A DNA stretch of 64,000 nt from Sphingomonas flavalba (GCF_004796535.1 NZ_SPHY01000001.1:1-64000); one strand, 5' to 3'. Shown: positions 49,869 through 59,413, counted from the stretch's first letter. Notes: generated from the letters alone by a model not told the origin. Translations and numbers: made by a program.

Positions 49869-49937
49869 ATCCCGGCGAAGGCCGGGATCTTGCAGGTGCG
49901 CCAGGCCGAAAGGGGAGATCCCGGCTTTCGCCGGGAT
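49869..49937. repeat. Pair of palindromic units (ATCCCGGC...GCCGGGAT)
   Basis: Two perfect 8-bp-arm hairpins, 49869-49888 (loop GAAG) and 49918-49937 (loop TTTC), stand in opposite orientation about 30 bp apart in the 168-bp gap after the secreted-protein gene. The gap has no gene. Convergent transcription from both sides suggests a two-way terminator or a repeat of the REP class. Confidence 0.65.
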
Positions 49938-49972
49938 GGCGGCATGTGCGCATCGCCCGGCGCGGAGGCCGG

Positions 49973-50734
49973 TCAGCGCCCTTTGCCGAGGTGGATGAAG
50001 TCGCGGTCGAAGGCGGTCAGGCTGGCGCCGCCGTCGACGAACAGGATCTGCCCGGTCGTCGATTCGGCGGCGGCGAGAAAGGCGACCGCGTCGGCGACGT
50101 CCGCCGGGCGAGACAGGCGGCCGAGCGGCATCATCGCCGCCAGCCGGTCGACCTGTTCCGGCACATAGTCGGCGGTCGGCAGGGTCAGGCCCGGCGCCAC
50201 CCCGCACACCCGCACGTTCGGCGCCAGCGCCCGTGCTAGAGTGCGCGTCATTTCCGCCAGCAACTGCTTCGACAGGGTGTAGGACAACTGGTCGCGGTGC
50301 GGGTTGACGATGCGTTCGTCGAGGATGTTGACCACCGCCAGCGGCGCGGCGGGGCCGGCCATCGCCGCCAGCGCCAAGGTCAGCGCGAACGGCGCGACCG
50401 CGTTGACCGCCAGATGGGCGCCGAGGCCGGCGCTGGTCGCCGTGCCGGCGTCATCCTCCTCGAAGCGGGCGGCGTTGTTGACCAGCAGCGTCGGCGCCAT
50501 GCCGAAACGGGCGCGCACCTGTTCGGGCAGCGCCGCCACCGCCGCCGGGTCCGCCAGGTCGGCGGCAAAGCGTTCCACCGCGACGCCGGCGGCGGCGATC
50601 CGTTCGGCCAGCCCCGGCTCCAGCCCGCCGTCCTGGCTGGCATGGAGGGCCAGCGCGTAGCCGTCCTCGGCCAGCCGCCCGGCGATCGCCGCGCCGAGCC
50701 GGCGGCAGCCGCCGGTGACCAGCGCCAGCTTCAT
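49973..50734 (-). CDS. folM: SDR reductase, FolM/pteridine-reductase-like
   Basis: 253 residues. TGGCRRLG at residues 7-14 resembles the TGGARRIG turn of pteridine reductases more than the usual TGxxxGIG. NNAARFEEDD, VNILDERIVNP (where most SDRs have a catalytic Ser) and YTLSKQLLAEMTR with the catalytic Tyr and Lys fit FolM. The function would be to reduce dihydromonapterin or dihydrofolate with NADPH. It overlaps the aldolase gene by 4 bp (ATGA), so the two form one operon. The symbol is tentative: the motif set and partner support it, not a search. Confidence 0.7.
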   Translation of the reverse strand: MKLALVTGGCRRLGAAIAGRLAEDGYALALHASQDGGLEPGLAERIAAAGVAVERFAADLADPAAVAALPEQVRARFGMAPTLLVNNAARFEEDDAGTATSAGLGAHLAVNAVAPFALTLALAAMAGPAAPLAVVNILDERIVNPHRDQLSYTLSKQLLAEMTRTLARALAPNVRVCGVAPGLTLPTADYVPEQVDRLAAMMPLGRLSRPADVADAVAFLAAAESTTGQILFVDGGASLTAFDRDFIHLGKGR

Positions 50735-51114
50735 GGCGCGTGGCGGACCATCGTCAGCCCGATCGATTCGCCGTTTTGCGATATGGCGAGCTTGACGATC
50801 TTGACCGAGACGCGGCGGACGCGCGGGTCCTGCAGGAACAGGGTGTCGGCGATGTGGTCGGCGATCGATTCGATCAGCCCGAAATGGACGTCGCGCGGGA
50901 TCGCCTCCGTCACCGCGCGTTTCAGGTCGAGATAGTTCTTCGATGCCGACAGCGGCGTTTCCGGCGCGAACCGGTCGGGGCAGCGCAGGTCGGCGGTGAC
51001 CGAGATGCGCAGCGGCTGGGGCAGCTTGGTTTCTTCCGACAGGATGCCGGTCAGCAGCGCGATGCTGATGTCGCTGACCTCAAGGCGCAGCAGGTCTTCC
51101 GCAGTATCGATCAT
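50731..51114 (-). CDS. folB: Dihydroneopterin aldolase family protein (FolB/FolX-like)
   Basis: 127 residues. SASKNYLDLKRAVTEAI and FGLIESIADHIADTLF are the dihydroneopterin aldolase/epimerase signatures, and RRVSVKIVKL is near the end. Members act on dihydroneopterin (FolB, folate route) or its triphosphate (FolX, monapterin route). Which one this is cannot be decided by eye. The pairing with a FolM-like reductase suits a pterin-cofactor role. Confidence 0.78.
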   Translation of the reverse strand: MIDTAEDLLRLEVSDISIALLTGILSEETKLPQPLRISVTADLRCPDRFAPETPLSASKNYLDLKRAVTEAIPRDVHFGLIESIADHIADTLFLQDPRVRRVSVKIVKLAISQNGESIGLTMVRHAP

Positions 51115-51282
51115 TCGCGTCCCTCTTTGGGCCGGGCGATGCGGACGGGGGCGGCCGGATTCACGCTTCCCTTTCGCCGGCGCGGCGTTAGAGCGCGATC
51201 GGTTCCCACGTTTCCCCGACCCGAAAAGGCTCTAGAGCGCGCCGCGCCGGGCGTCCATGCCCCGTTTGTGAAGGTTCCTGCC

Positions 51283-51798
51283 ATGGTTTCCATCGTGCCG
51301 CTGTCCGCCATTCCCGAAGCGGAGGTCGAAGCGCTGCTCGACCGCGCGTTCGGCGCGGACCGGCACGGGCGAACCGCCTACCGGCTGCGCGCCGGCACCC
51401 GCTGGATCGCGGCGCTGAGCCTGGCGGCGACCGACGACGCCGACCGGCTGCTCGGCAGCGTGCAGAGCTGGCCGGTGCGGCTGGGCGGCGATCCGCTGGT
51501 CATGGTCGGCCCGGTCGCGGTCGAGCCGGCGCACCAGCAGCACGGCATCGGCCGCGCGCTGATGACCGCGCTGATCGCCGCCGCCGACGCCAGCGCCCTG
51601 CCCGGCGCCGACGCGCTGATGATGATCGGCGACCCGGAATATTACGGCCGTTTCTTCGGCTTCACCGCTGACGCGACCGGCGGCTGGGTGATCGACGGCC
51701 CGGTCGAGCGGCGGCGGCTGCTCGCCCGGCTGCGCCCCGGCCGCCGTGTCGCCGCCGCCGGCGCGATCCTGCCCCGCACCGACAGGCCAGCCGGCTGA
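51283..51798 (+). CDS. GNAT-family N-acetyltransferase
   Basis: 171 residues. The acetyl-CoA-binding A motif is VGPVAVEPAHQQHGIGRALM, and GDPEYYGRFFGF is the region common in GNATs annotated as predicted N-acetyltransferase YhbS type. The substrate is unknown. ATG 51283 is chosen because the family N-terminus (IVPLSAIPEAEVEALLDRAF) begins there. It stands 39 bp before the DUF1285 gene. Confidence 0.8.
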   Translation: MVSIVPLSAIPEAEVEALLDRAFGADRHGRTAYRLRAGTRWIAALSLAATDDADRLLGSVQSWPVRLGGDPLVMVGPVAVEPAHQQHGIGRALMTALIAAADASALPGADALMMIGDPEYYGRFFGFTADATGGWVIDGPVERRRLLARLRPGRRVAAAGAILPRTDRPAG

Positions 51799-51836
51799 GC
51801 GGTTGCATCCGGGGGCGGCGCGGCTATGGCTGGGGC

Positions 51837-52403
51837 ATGTCCAGCCAGCCCCCCCTTGCCGACCTTGCCGGCCTGTCGCTCGCCGAGATCGCGCGGCTGG
51901 CGGAAGCGCGGCGCCTGCCGCCGGTCGACAGCTGGAACCCGACGCATTGCGGCGACAGCGAGATGCGGATCGCCAGCGACGGCACCTGGTACCACCAGGG
52001 ATCGCCGATCGGCCGCCCGGCGATGGTCCGGCTGTTCTCGACGATCCTGCGCCGCGAGCCGGACGGCGGCTATGTGCTGGTCACTCCGGTCGAGAAGCTG
52101 GACATCGCCGTCGACGACGCGCCGTTCGTCGCGGTCGAGCTGAAAAGCGAGGGGCAGGGCCGCGACCGGCAACTCGCCTTCCGGTTGAACACCGGTGACG
52201 GCGTCGTCGCCGGGGCGGAGCACCCGCTGCGCTTCGCCGAGACCGGAGCGGGGCCGCGCCCCTATCTGACGGTGCGCAGCGGGCTGGAGGCGCTGGTCGC
52301 GCGCGCGGTTTATTACGAACTAGCGGCGCTGGCGCTCGACGATGACGACGGCCTGCCCGGCGTGTGGAGCGACGGCGTGTTCTTTCCGTTCCCAACGACA
52401 TGA
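51837..52403 (+). CDS. DUF1285 family protein
   Basis: 188 residues. PVDSWNPTHCGDSEMRIASD then GTWYHQGSPIGRPAMVRLFS and YVLVTPVEKLDIAVDDAPFV are family hallmarks. Structures of relatives suggest a small cytoplasmic regulator of unknown ligand. Its TGA overlaps the NUDIX start by 4 bp (ATGA), and the NUDIX gene overlaps the CCA gene, making one tight operon. Confidence 0.85.
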   Translation: MSSQPPLADLAGLSLAEIARLAEARRLPPVDSWNPTHCGDSEMRIASDGTWYHQGSPIGRPAMVRLFSTILRREPDGGYVLVTPVEKLDIAVDDAPFVAVELKSEGQGRDRQLAFRLNTGDGVVAGAEHPLRFAETGAGPRPYLTVRSGLEALVARAVYYELAALALDDDDGLPGVWSDGVFFPFPTT

Positions 52404-53017
52404 CCGCGCCCGCCACGCCCCTCGCCGACCGCCTCGCCGCGGCGCTGGCGACGGCGCGCGGCCGCGACGTCGCGCTGATCGCCAGCGACACGATGGACCT
52501 GGTCGCCGGCGCGCCGGCGGCGCCGGTGCCGGCGGCGGTGCTGGTCGCGATCACCGAACGGCCGGACCCCGGCGTCATCCTGACCCGGCGCACCGCGACG
52601 CTGCGCCAGCATGCCGGGCAGATCGCCCTGCCCGGCGGGCGGATCGACCCGGCGGACACCGGCCCGGTCGCCGCCGCGCTGCGCGAGGCGGAGGAAGAGA
52701 TCGCCCTGCCCCGCGCCGCGGTGTCGGTGATCGGCACCGTCGACCCCTATCGCACCGTCACCGGCTTCGACGTGACGCCGGTGGTCGGCGTCGTCCCGCC
52801 GGACCTGCCGCTGCACCCGAGCGCGGCCGAGGTCGAAAGCTGGTTCGAGGTGCCGCTCGCCTTCCTGCTCGAGCCGCGCAACCAGATGGAGCTGAGCGCC
52901 GAGTGGCGCGGGCGGACGCGGCATTACCACGAGATCGTCTGGAACGGGCACCGGATCTGGGGCGCGACGGCGGCGATGCTGGTCAACCTCGGGCGGCGGC
53001 TGGCATGGCCGATCTGA
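52400..53017 (+). CDS. NUDIX hydrolase, CoA pyrophosphatase type
   Basis: 205 residues. The NUDIX box is GGRIDPADTGPVAAALREAE followed by EEI, and the upstream LTRRTATLRQHAGQIALPGG is the UPF0035 signature of CoA pyrophosphatases (NudL/YeaB). It is expected to cleave CoA or its derivatives to 4'-phosphopantetheine and 3',5'-ADP. ATG 52400 overlaps the DUF1285 stop; its own end overlaps the CCA gene by 13 bp. Confidence 0.88.
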   Translation: MTAPATPLADRLAAALATARGRDVALIASDTMDLVAGAPAAPVPAAVLVAITERPDPGVILTRRTATLRQHAGQIALPGGRIDPADTGPVAAALREAEEEIALPRAAVSVIGTVDPYRTVTGFDVTPVVGVVPPDLPLHPSAAEVESWFEVPLAFLLEPRNQMELSAEWRGRTRHYHEIVWNGHRIWGATAAMLVNLGRRLAWPI

Positions 53018-54201
53018 CCCTGCCCGACGCGCCGTGGCGCCACCGGCCGGGGCTGGACCGGCTGCTCGCCGCGCTCGGTGCCGGGGCCGGCGAGACACGC
53101 TTCGTCGGCGGGGCGGTGCGCGACACGCTGCTGGGTCTGCCGGTCGCCGACCTCGACCTGGCGACGCGGCTGCGGCCGGAGGCGGTGCGCGACCGCATCC
53201 GCGCCGCCGGGCTGAAGGCGGTGCCGACCGGCCTTGCCCACGGCACGATCACCGCGGTGCTGGCCGACGGGCCGGTCGAGGTGACGACGCTGCGCCGCGA
53301 CGTGTCGACCGACGGGCGCCGGGCGACGGTCGCGTTCAGCGACGACTGGCGCGAGGATGCGGCGCGGCGCGATTTCACGATCAACGCCCTTTATGCCGAC
53401 CCGGCGAGCGGCGCGCTGTTCGACTATTTCGGTGGCGCCGACGACCTCACGGCCCGACGGGTCCGCTTCATTGGCGATCCGCTGACCCGGATCGCCGAGG
53501 ACCATCTGCGCATCCTGCGGTTCTTCCGCTTCCATGCTCGCTTCGGCGGCGGCGCGCCGGATGCCGAGGGCTATGCCGCCTGCGCCGCGCGCGCCAACGA
53601 CCTGATGGCGCTGTCGCGCGAGCGGATCGCCGACGAATTGCTGAAGATGCTGGCCGGCCACGACCCGGCCACGCCGATCGGCCTGATGCGCGACCGCGCG
53701 ATCCTGACCCCGGTGCTGCCGGAGATCGACGGCGCCGGCGAGCAGCGGCTGGCGGCGCTGGTCGCGGCGGAAGCGGCCGCCAGCATCGCCCCCGACCGCA
53801 TTCGCAGGCTGATCGCGCTGCTGCCCGGCGACCCGGCGGTCGCCGACGCGATCCTCGCCCGGCTGAAGCTATCCAACGCGATCCGCAAGCGCGCCGCGCT
53901 GGTGCTGGCGCCCTGCGCCGAAACCGCGCCGGACCGGATCGGCTATCGGCTGGGGCGCGAGGCAGCGATCGACCGGCTGCTGATCGCCGGGCGGACGGAG
54001 GAGGCGTCGGCGCTGGGCGACTGGCAGCGGCCGACGCTGCCGATAAGCGGCGGCGCGCTGGTTGCGCGCGGGCTGAGCGCCGGGCCGGCGGTAGCGCGGG
54101 CGCTGCGCCGGATCGAGGAACAATGGGTGGCGGAGGGCTTTCCGGATACCGCGCGGGTCGCGGCGATCGCGGACGCGGTGGTCAGGCGGACGGCGGAATA
54201 G
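53005..54201 (+). CDS. CCA tRNA nucleotidyltransferase
   Basis: 398 residues, class II. FVGGAVRDTLLG is the nucleotide site, followed by DLDLATRL with the metal Asp pair and REDAARRDFTINALY. LSRERIADELLKML is in the neck. It adds or repairs the 3' CCA of tRNAs. The final gene of the DUF1285-NUDIX-CCA operon; it overlaps the NUDIX gene by 13 bp and the convergent EAL gene by 20 bp. Confidence 0.92.
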   Translation: MADLTLPDAPWRHRPGLDRLLAALGAGAGETRFVGGAVRDTLLGLPVADLDLATRLRPEAVRDRIRAAGLKAVPTGLAHGTITAVLADGPVEVTTLRRDVSTDGRRATVAFSDDWREDAARRDFTINALYADPASGALFDYFGGADDLTARRVRFIGDPLTRIAEDHLRILRFFRFHARFGGGAPDAEGYAACAARANDLMALSRERIADELLKMLAGHDPATPIGLMRDRAILTPVLPEIDGAGEQRLAALVAAEAAASIAPDRIRRLIALLPGDPAVADAILARLKLSNAIRKRAALVLAPCAETAPDRIGYRLGREAAIDRLLIAGRTEEASALGDWQRPTLPISGGALVARGLSAGPAVARALRRIEEQWVAEGFPDTARVAAIADAVVRRTAE

Positions 54202-55963
54202 CCGGGCCGGGCCGGCGGGCCGACGGGCGTTCCCGCCAATAGGCCCATGCCTCGTCCGCATCGAGGGCACGGGCGTAGTAATAGCCCTGGCCACGGGTGC
54301 AGCCGAGCGCGCCGACAAGCTGCGACAATTCCAGCGTCTCGATGCCTTCGGCGATGGTTTCCATGCCGAGCGCCTGGGCGAGCGACAGGATGGCGCGGAC
54401 GATCGCCGACTTGTCGCGGTCGACCAGCATGTCGGTGACGAAGCTGCGGTCGATCTTCAATATGTCGATCGGCAGCCGCTGAAGCAGCGCCAGGTTGGAG
54501 AAGCCGGTGCCGAAATCGTCCATCGCGATCGTCGCCTCGAGGTTCTTCAGCGAGCCCAGCGTCTGCGCGGCGCGGTCCGGGTCGGCGATGATCGCGCTTT
54601 CGGTCAGTTCGAGCACCAGCCGTTCCCCGCCGATGCCGTGGGCGACGAGCGAGGCGGCGACCGCCGCCGCGACATTGTCGCTGGCGATCTGGATCGGCGA
54701 GATGTTGACCGCCATCGAGATCGGCAACGGCGCCCCGGCCCGCCGGTCCCAATCGGCAAGCGTGCGGAGCGCGCTGTCCAGCGCCCAGCGGCCGAGCGGG
54801 CGGATCAGGCCGGATTCCTCGGCCACCGGAATGAATTCGCCCGGCGGCACGTCGCGCCCGTCGACCTGCCAGCGGGCAAGCGCCTCGAACCCCGAGACCG
54901 CGCCGGTAACGAGGTCGATCAGCGGCTGGAAGGCCAGGGTGAGCGCATCCTGCTCGATCGCGCGGCGCAGCTCGGTCTCCAGCGCGAAACGGTGGGCGGC
55001 GAGGTTGGACGCCGACGAGTGATAGACCTCGAACCGGCCGCTGGCCTTGGCCGCCTTGACCGCGAACTGGGCGCGGCGGACGGTCTCGGCCAGGTCGCAG
55101 CGCGGATCGAACAGCGCGCCGCCGACCGCGCAGTCGATGCTGATCTCCAGTTCCGACAGCCGGCACGGGTCGGCGAAGATGCCGGCGATGCGGCGGGCGA
55201 CATGTTCGGCGTCGGCGATGCCGTTGGTGAGGCGAATCAACAGCCCGAATTCGTTGCCGCCGGTGCGGGCGATGACGTCGCCGGCGCGCAGCACCGCCAT
55301 CAACCGCCGGGCGACGGTGATCAGCAGTTCATCGCCGGCGATCGGCCCGATCGATTCGTTGATCCGGCTGAACCGCCGGACGTCGACGATCAGAACGGCG
55401 TGGTCGGCCTGGCCGTCACCCTCGTCGATCAGCGCCTCGATCCGCTCGTTGAAACCGGCGCGGTTGGGCAGGCCGGTCAAGGCGTCGTGCAGCATTTCCA
55501 GCCGCAGCGTCTTGTGTGCCTGGCGCTCGCTGGTCCGGTCGATCAGCGTGATCAGGCCGCGCGGCGCCGGCGCGTCGAGCACGTGCAGGCGCGACAGCCG
55601 CACCTCGAACTGGCGGCCGACGACCTCGTCACCGTCGATCCAGTCGAACATCTGCGTATCGTCTTCGCCGGCGAGGAACGCTTCGAGCCGCGCGCCAAGG
55701 CCGCTGCGCGCGACGATGCCGCGCCCCTTGCCGGCAGGATCGGCGGCGTCAAGCGCCCGATACAGCCGATTGCTGGCGCCCAGTTCCGGCGCATCGCCGC
55801 CGGTCCGGATCATCACCGCCGCCGCCAGCGGCATCGCGTCGAGGAACAGGCCGCGCGCCCGCATCAGCTTGTCGCGCAACACCGGTGGCAGATCGGCGAC
55901 GCCGATGCCGTCCTCCGCGCGATCGATCGCCGACTGGATACAGTATTTTCGGTTCGGGCGCAT
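54182..55963 (-). CDS. PAS-like / GGDEF / EAL domain protein (c-di-GMP phosphodiesterase candidate)
   Basis: 593 residues. The N-terminal 150 residues are PAS-like with no membrane segment. The GGDEF domain (about 160-320) has RTGGNEFG, where the second motif Asp is Asn, so cyclase activity is unlikely. The EAL domain (about 335-580) is intact: EALARW, NISPIQIA, ELTESAI, DDFGTGFSN, KIDRSFV, AEGIET and CTRGQGYYY. It would cleave c-di-GMP, with the GGDEF part probably regulatory. ATG 55963 is used; a TTG at 55984 is the alternative. It overlaps the CCA gene at its 3' end. Confidence 0.88.
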   Translation of the reverse strand: MRPNRKYCIQSAIDRAEDGIGVADLPPVLRDKLMRARGLFLDAMPLAAAVMIRTGGDAPELGASNRLYRALDAADPAGKGRGIVARSGLGARLEAFLAGEDDTQMFDWIDGDEVVGRQFEVRLSRLHVLDAPAPRGLITLIDRTSERQAHKTLRLEMLHDALTGLPNRAGFNERIEALIDEGDGQADHAVLIVDVRRFSRINESIGPIAGDELLITVARRLMAVLRAGDVIARTGGNEFGLLIRLTNGIADAEHVARRIAGIFADPCRLSELEISIDCAVGGALFDPRCDLAETVRRAQFAVKAAKASGRFEVYHSSASNLAAHRFALETELRRAIEQDALTLAFQPLIDLVTGAVSGFEALARWQVDGRDVPPGEFIPVAEESGLIRPLGRWALDSALRTLADWDRRAGAPLPISMAVNISPIQIASDNVAAAVAASLVAHGIGGERLVLELTESAIIADPDRAAQTLGSLKNLEATIAMDDFGTGFSNLALLQRLPIDILKIDRSFVTDMLVDRDKSAIVRAILSLAQALGMETIAEGIETLELSQLVGALGCTRGQGYYYARALDADEAWAYWRERPSARRPGPAIPPSA

Positions 55964-56063
55964 CAAAAACGCCCTAGGCCGCAACAGGTTAACGCGAAGT
56001 CAACCCGAATGCGGCGTTTCCGTGCCGGGCTGAAACATCCGCCCGGACGTGGGGTTTGCCCTG

Positions 56064-56088
56064 TTCAGGCGGCACCGGTCCGCCTGAA
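56064..56088 (-). terminator. Hairpin after parC
   Basis: TTCAGGCGG at 56064-56072 and CCGCCTGAA at 56080-56088 form a perfect 9-bp stem around a 7-base loop, ten bases after the parC stop on the minus strand. No strong T-run follows. Confidence 0.55.
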
Positions 56089-56097
56089 GCGGGAAAC

Positions 56098-58347
56098 CTA
56101 GCCGAAGCGGTTGTCGCGCGGGAAGCCGACCGGCGGCATCCGGCCGGCGGCGCCGCGCGCCGCGCGCCAGGGCGACAGGTCCGCCTCCGTCCGCGTCCGG
56201 CCGCTGTCGCCGCCCATCGCCCAGCTCAGCCCGGCGGCAAAGACCAGCGTCGTCGCGTCGGCCAGCCCACCGTCGCGATAGCGCTGGAGCATCACCCCCT
56301 GCCCGCGCCCCATTTCCGGCAGCTCGGCGAGCGGGAACAGCACCAGCTTGCGGTTGTCGCCGATCACCGCGACGTAATCCGCCTCCGCCGCGATCGGCCG
56401 CGCGATCTTCAGCTTCGCGCCGGGGCGCAGGTTGACCAGTTGCTTGCCCTTGCGGGTTTCCGCCACCGCGTCGGCGGTGCGGGCGACGAAACCGCGCCCG
56501 TCCGACGAGGCGACGAGCAGCCGCCCCTCCGCATTGGCGACGGCCAGCGCGACGATGCCGGTATCGGCGTCGAGATCGGTCATCAGCCGCACCGGCTCGC
56601 CATAGCCGCGCCCGCCGGGCAGCCGGTCGCCGGCCAGGGTGTAGACGCGGCCATTCTCCGCCGCGAGGATCAGCCGGTCGGTGGTCTGGGCGTGGAGGGC
56701 GTGAGCCGGGCCGTCGCCGTCCTTGAACTTCACCGCGTCGGCTGAGGCGAGGTCGATATGGCCGCGCAGCGCGCGGATCCAGCCGCGCTGGGACAGGATG
56801 ACGGTGATCGGCTCGCGCTCAACCATCGCCTCCAGCGGGATGTCGCGCGTCGGCGCCGCTTCCTCGACCAGCGTGCGGCGGCGGCCGAGCGGCGTTTCCG
56901 GTCCGTAGCGTTCGCGCAGCTTCGCCAGATCGCGCTTCAGCCGGGTACGCTGGCGGGCCGGCGAACCGAGCAGCAGGGTCAGCTCCTCCCGCTCCTTCTC
57001 CAGCGCGTCGCGCTCGCCGCGGATCTCCATCTCCTCCAGCTTGCGCAGCGAGCGCAGCCGCATGTTGAGGATCGCTTCCGCCTGGCGGTCGGTCAGCGAG
57101 AATTCGGCGATCAGCACCGGCTTCGGTTCGTCCTCCGCCCGGATGATCGCGATCACCCGGTCGAGGTTCAGATAGGCTATCAGATAGCCGTCGAGCAGCT
57201 CGATGCGGTCGGCGATCTTGGCCAGCCGGTGCTCGGAGCGGCGAACGAGGACAACGAACTGGTGGGTCAGCCAGCCGTCCAGCACCTGCTTCAGGCTCAT
57301 CACCCTGGGCGTGCGGGTCGCGTCGAGCACGTTCAGGTTCAGCGACACGCGGCTTTCGAGGTCGGTCAGCCGGAACAGCCCGTCCATCAGCAACTGCGGG
57401 TCGACGGTGCGGCTGCGCGGTTCGAGGACGATGCGGATATCGGTATCCGATTCGTCGCGGACGTCGGCGAGGATCGGCAGCTTCTTGTCGTTGATCAGCG
57501 TCGCGATCTGTTCGATCAGCTTGCCCTTCTGCACGCCGTAGGGGATTTCGGTGACGACCGCGACCCAGGTGCCGCGCCCCTCATCCTGCTTTTCCCAGCG
57601 CGAGCGGACGCGGAAGCCGCCGTGGCCGGTGGCATAGGCCTCCGCGATCGCCGCCGGTGAATCGACGATGATCCCGCCGGTCGGGAAATCCGGCCCCTTC
57701 ACATGCGCGAGCAGCGCCGCGTCGTCGGCCTCCGGCTGATCGATCAGCAGCATCGCCGCGTCGATCACCTCCGCGGCGTTGTGCGGCGGGATGCTGGTCG
57801 CCATGCCGACGGCGATGCCGCTGGCGCCGTTGGCGAGCAGGTTGGGGAACAGGCCCGGCATGATTTCCGGTTCCTCGTCCTCGCCATTGTAGGTCGGTCG
57901 AAAATCGACGGTGCCGTCATCGAGGCCGGCCATCAGGTCGATGGCGACCTGGGTCAGCCGCGCTTCGGTATAGCGGTAGGCGGCGGCGTTATCGCCGTCG
58001 ATATTGCCGAAATTGCCCTGTCCGTCGACCAGCGGGTAGCGCAGGGCGAAGGTCTGGGCGAGGCGAACCATCGCATCGTAGACCGACTGGTCGCCATGCG
58101 GGTGGTATTTGCCGATCACGTCGCCGACGACGCGGGCGCATTTCTTGTAGCCGGCGGCCGGATCCAGCTTCAGCAGCCGCATCGCCCAGAGCAGCCGGCG
58201 GTGAACCGGCTTCAGCCCGTCGCGCAGATCGGGCAGCGAGCGCGCCGTGATCGTCGACAGCGCGTAGACCAGATAGCGCTGGGACAGCGCGGAATCGAAC
58301 GGGGCGTCAACGATGTTGCCGTCGGACGGATCAAGAACATCACTCAT
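56098..58347 (-). CDS. parC: DNA topoisomerase IV subunit A
   Basis: 749 residues. It untangles daughter chromosomes with ParE. The active Tyr is Tyr126 in [12 protein letters not shown]. The quinolone region reads [13 protein letters not shown], with Gln at the place of E. coli ParC Ser80 and Asp at that of Glu84. The C-terminal 250 residues form the DNA-wrapping beta-pinwheel ([18 protein letters not shown]). The length and shorter tail fit ParC rather than GyrA. ATG 58347 is used because MSDVLD starts the family alignment. Confidence 0.93.
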   Translation of the reverse strand: MSDVLDPSDGNIVDAPFDSALSQRYLVYALSTITARSLPDLRDGLKPVHRRLLWAMRLLKLDPAAGYKKCARVVGDVIGKYHPHGDQSVYDAMVRLAQTFALRYPLVDGQGNFGNIDGDNAAAYRYTEARLTQVAIDLMAGLDDGTVDFRPTYNGEDEEPEIMPGLFPNLLANGASGIAVGMATSIPPHNAAEVIDAAMLLIDQPEADDAALLAHVKGPDFPTGGIIVDSPAAIAEAYATGHGGFRVRSRWEKQDEGRGTWVAVVTEIPYGVQKGKLIEQIATLINDKKLPILADVRDESDTDIRIVLEPRSRTVDPQLLMDGLFRLTDLESRVSLNLNVLDATRTPRVMSLKQVLDGWLTHQFVVLVRRSEHRLAKIADRIELLDGYLIAYLNLDRVIAIIRAEDEPKPVLIAEFSLTDRQAEAILNMRLRSLRKLEEMEIRGERDALEKEREELTLLLGSPARQRTRLKRDLAKLRERYGPETPLGRRRTLVEEAAPTRDIPLEAMVEREPITVILSQRGWIRALRGHIDLASADAVKFKDGDGPAHALHAQTTDRLILAAENGRVYTLAGDRLPGGRGYGEPVRLMTDLDADTGIVALAVANAEGRLLVASSDGRGFVARTADAVAETRKGKQLVNLRPGAKLKIARPIAAEADYVAVIGDNRKLVLFPLAELPEMGRGQGVMLQRYRDGGLADATTLVFAAGLSWAMGGDSGRTRTEADLSPWRAARGAAGRMPPVGFPRDNRFG

Positions 58348-58390
58348 GCCGCGGCGTGTAGCAGCGCTTGGCATCGGACGGAAAGGGCCG

Positions 58391-59299
58391 TCATCCGGCG
58401 GCGTCGAGCTGCGCCAGGTCGGCGGCGACCTCCGCCAGCAGCCATTCGCCGAACTGCTTGATCTTCGGCACGGTGCGGCGGTGTTCGGGATAGACCAGCC
58501 AATAGCCGTAGCCGCGCGTCGAGAGCTGCGCGAACGGGCGGACCAGCCGCCCTTCCGCCAGGTCCATCCGCCAGAAGAACGGCGTCAGCATCGCCATCCC
58601 CTGCCCGGCGATCGCGGCATGGCCTTCGTTCGCCTGGGAATCGAGGCGGATGCCGGGGCGGATCGGCCCGTCCGGCACCGCGACGCCGGCGTCGCGCAGC
58701 CAGTCGTTCCACCACGGGTCGTGCGGGCTGATCAGCGGCAGGCCGGGCAGGTCGGCGGGGGTCAGCGCGCCGCCGTGGCGGGCGAGGAAGGCCGGGCTGC
58801 ACATCGGCGTGAAGTCGGTGCGGAACAGCAGCTTCGCCACCAGCCCCGGCCAGTCGCCCCGCCCGGTGCGGATAGCGACATCGACGTCGTCGCTGACGAA
58901 GTCGGTCAGCGTGTCGGTGGTCAGCATCCTGACCGCCAGGTCGGGGTGGGCCATCTGGTAGCCGCCAAGCCGCCAGGCCAGCCAGGTATTGGCGAAGGTT
59001 AGCGAGGTCGAGATGGTCAGCATCGCCGCGTCGTCAGCCCGGACCGAGGCGAAGGCGGTGTCGAGCGTGTCGAACGCGCCGGAGACCAGCGGCGCGATTC
59101 GCCGGCCGGTATCGGTCAACGTCACCTGCCGCCGGGCACGGACGAACAACGGCACGCCGACCCGCTCCTCCAGCAGCTTGATCTGGTAGCTGACCGCCGC
59201 CTGGGTCATACCCAGTTCCGCCGCGGCGGCGGTGAAATTCTCGTGCCGGGCGGCGGCCTCGAACACCCGGACGGCGGCAAGCGGTGGCAGGCGGCGCAT
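58391..59299 (-). CDS. LysR-family transcriptional regulator (GcvA-like)
   Basis: 302 residues. The helix-turn-helix is at about 15-60 (AARHENFTAAAAELGMTQAA, then VSYQIKLLEERVGVPLF), followed by a substrate-binding domain of periplasmic-binding fold. RLPPLAAVRVFEAAARHENF is typical of the GcvA subfamily. ATG 59299 is used; the longer frame to 59359 reads into the promoter. It is divergent from a 51-codon ORF starting 115 bp away, which may be its target. Confidence 0.85.
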   Translation of the reverse strand: MRRLPPLAAVRVFEAAARHENFTAAAAELGMTQAAVSYQIKLLEERVGVPLFVRARRQVTLTDTGRRIAPLVSGAFDTLDTAFASVRADDAAMLTISTSLTFANTWLAWRLGGYQMAHPDLAVRMLTTDTLTDFVSDDVDVAIRTGRGDWPGLVAKLLFRTDFTPMCSPAFLARHGGALTPADLPGLPLISPHDPWWNDWLRDAGVAVPDGPIRPGIRLDSQANEGHAAIAGQGMAMLTPFFWRMDLAEGRLVRPFAQLSTRGYGYWLVYPEHRRTVPKIKQFGEWLLAEVAADLAQLDAAG

Positions 59300-59413
59300 C
59301 GCCCATACATAAGCCTGCCTTATGAGTGACGCCAAGGCTTTTGTTGGAAGATTCCCCACGCGATGGGCATATTGATCCCAGCAGCGGGATATTTCTCAAC
59401 AAGGAGATAGACA

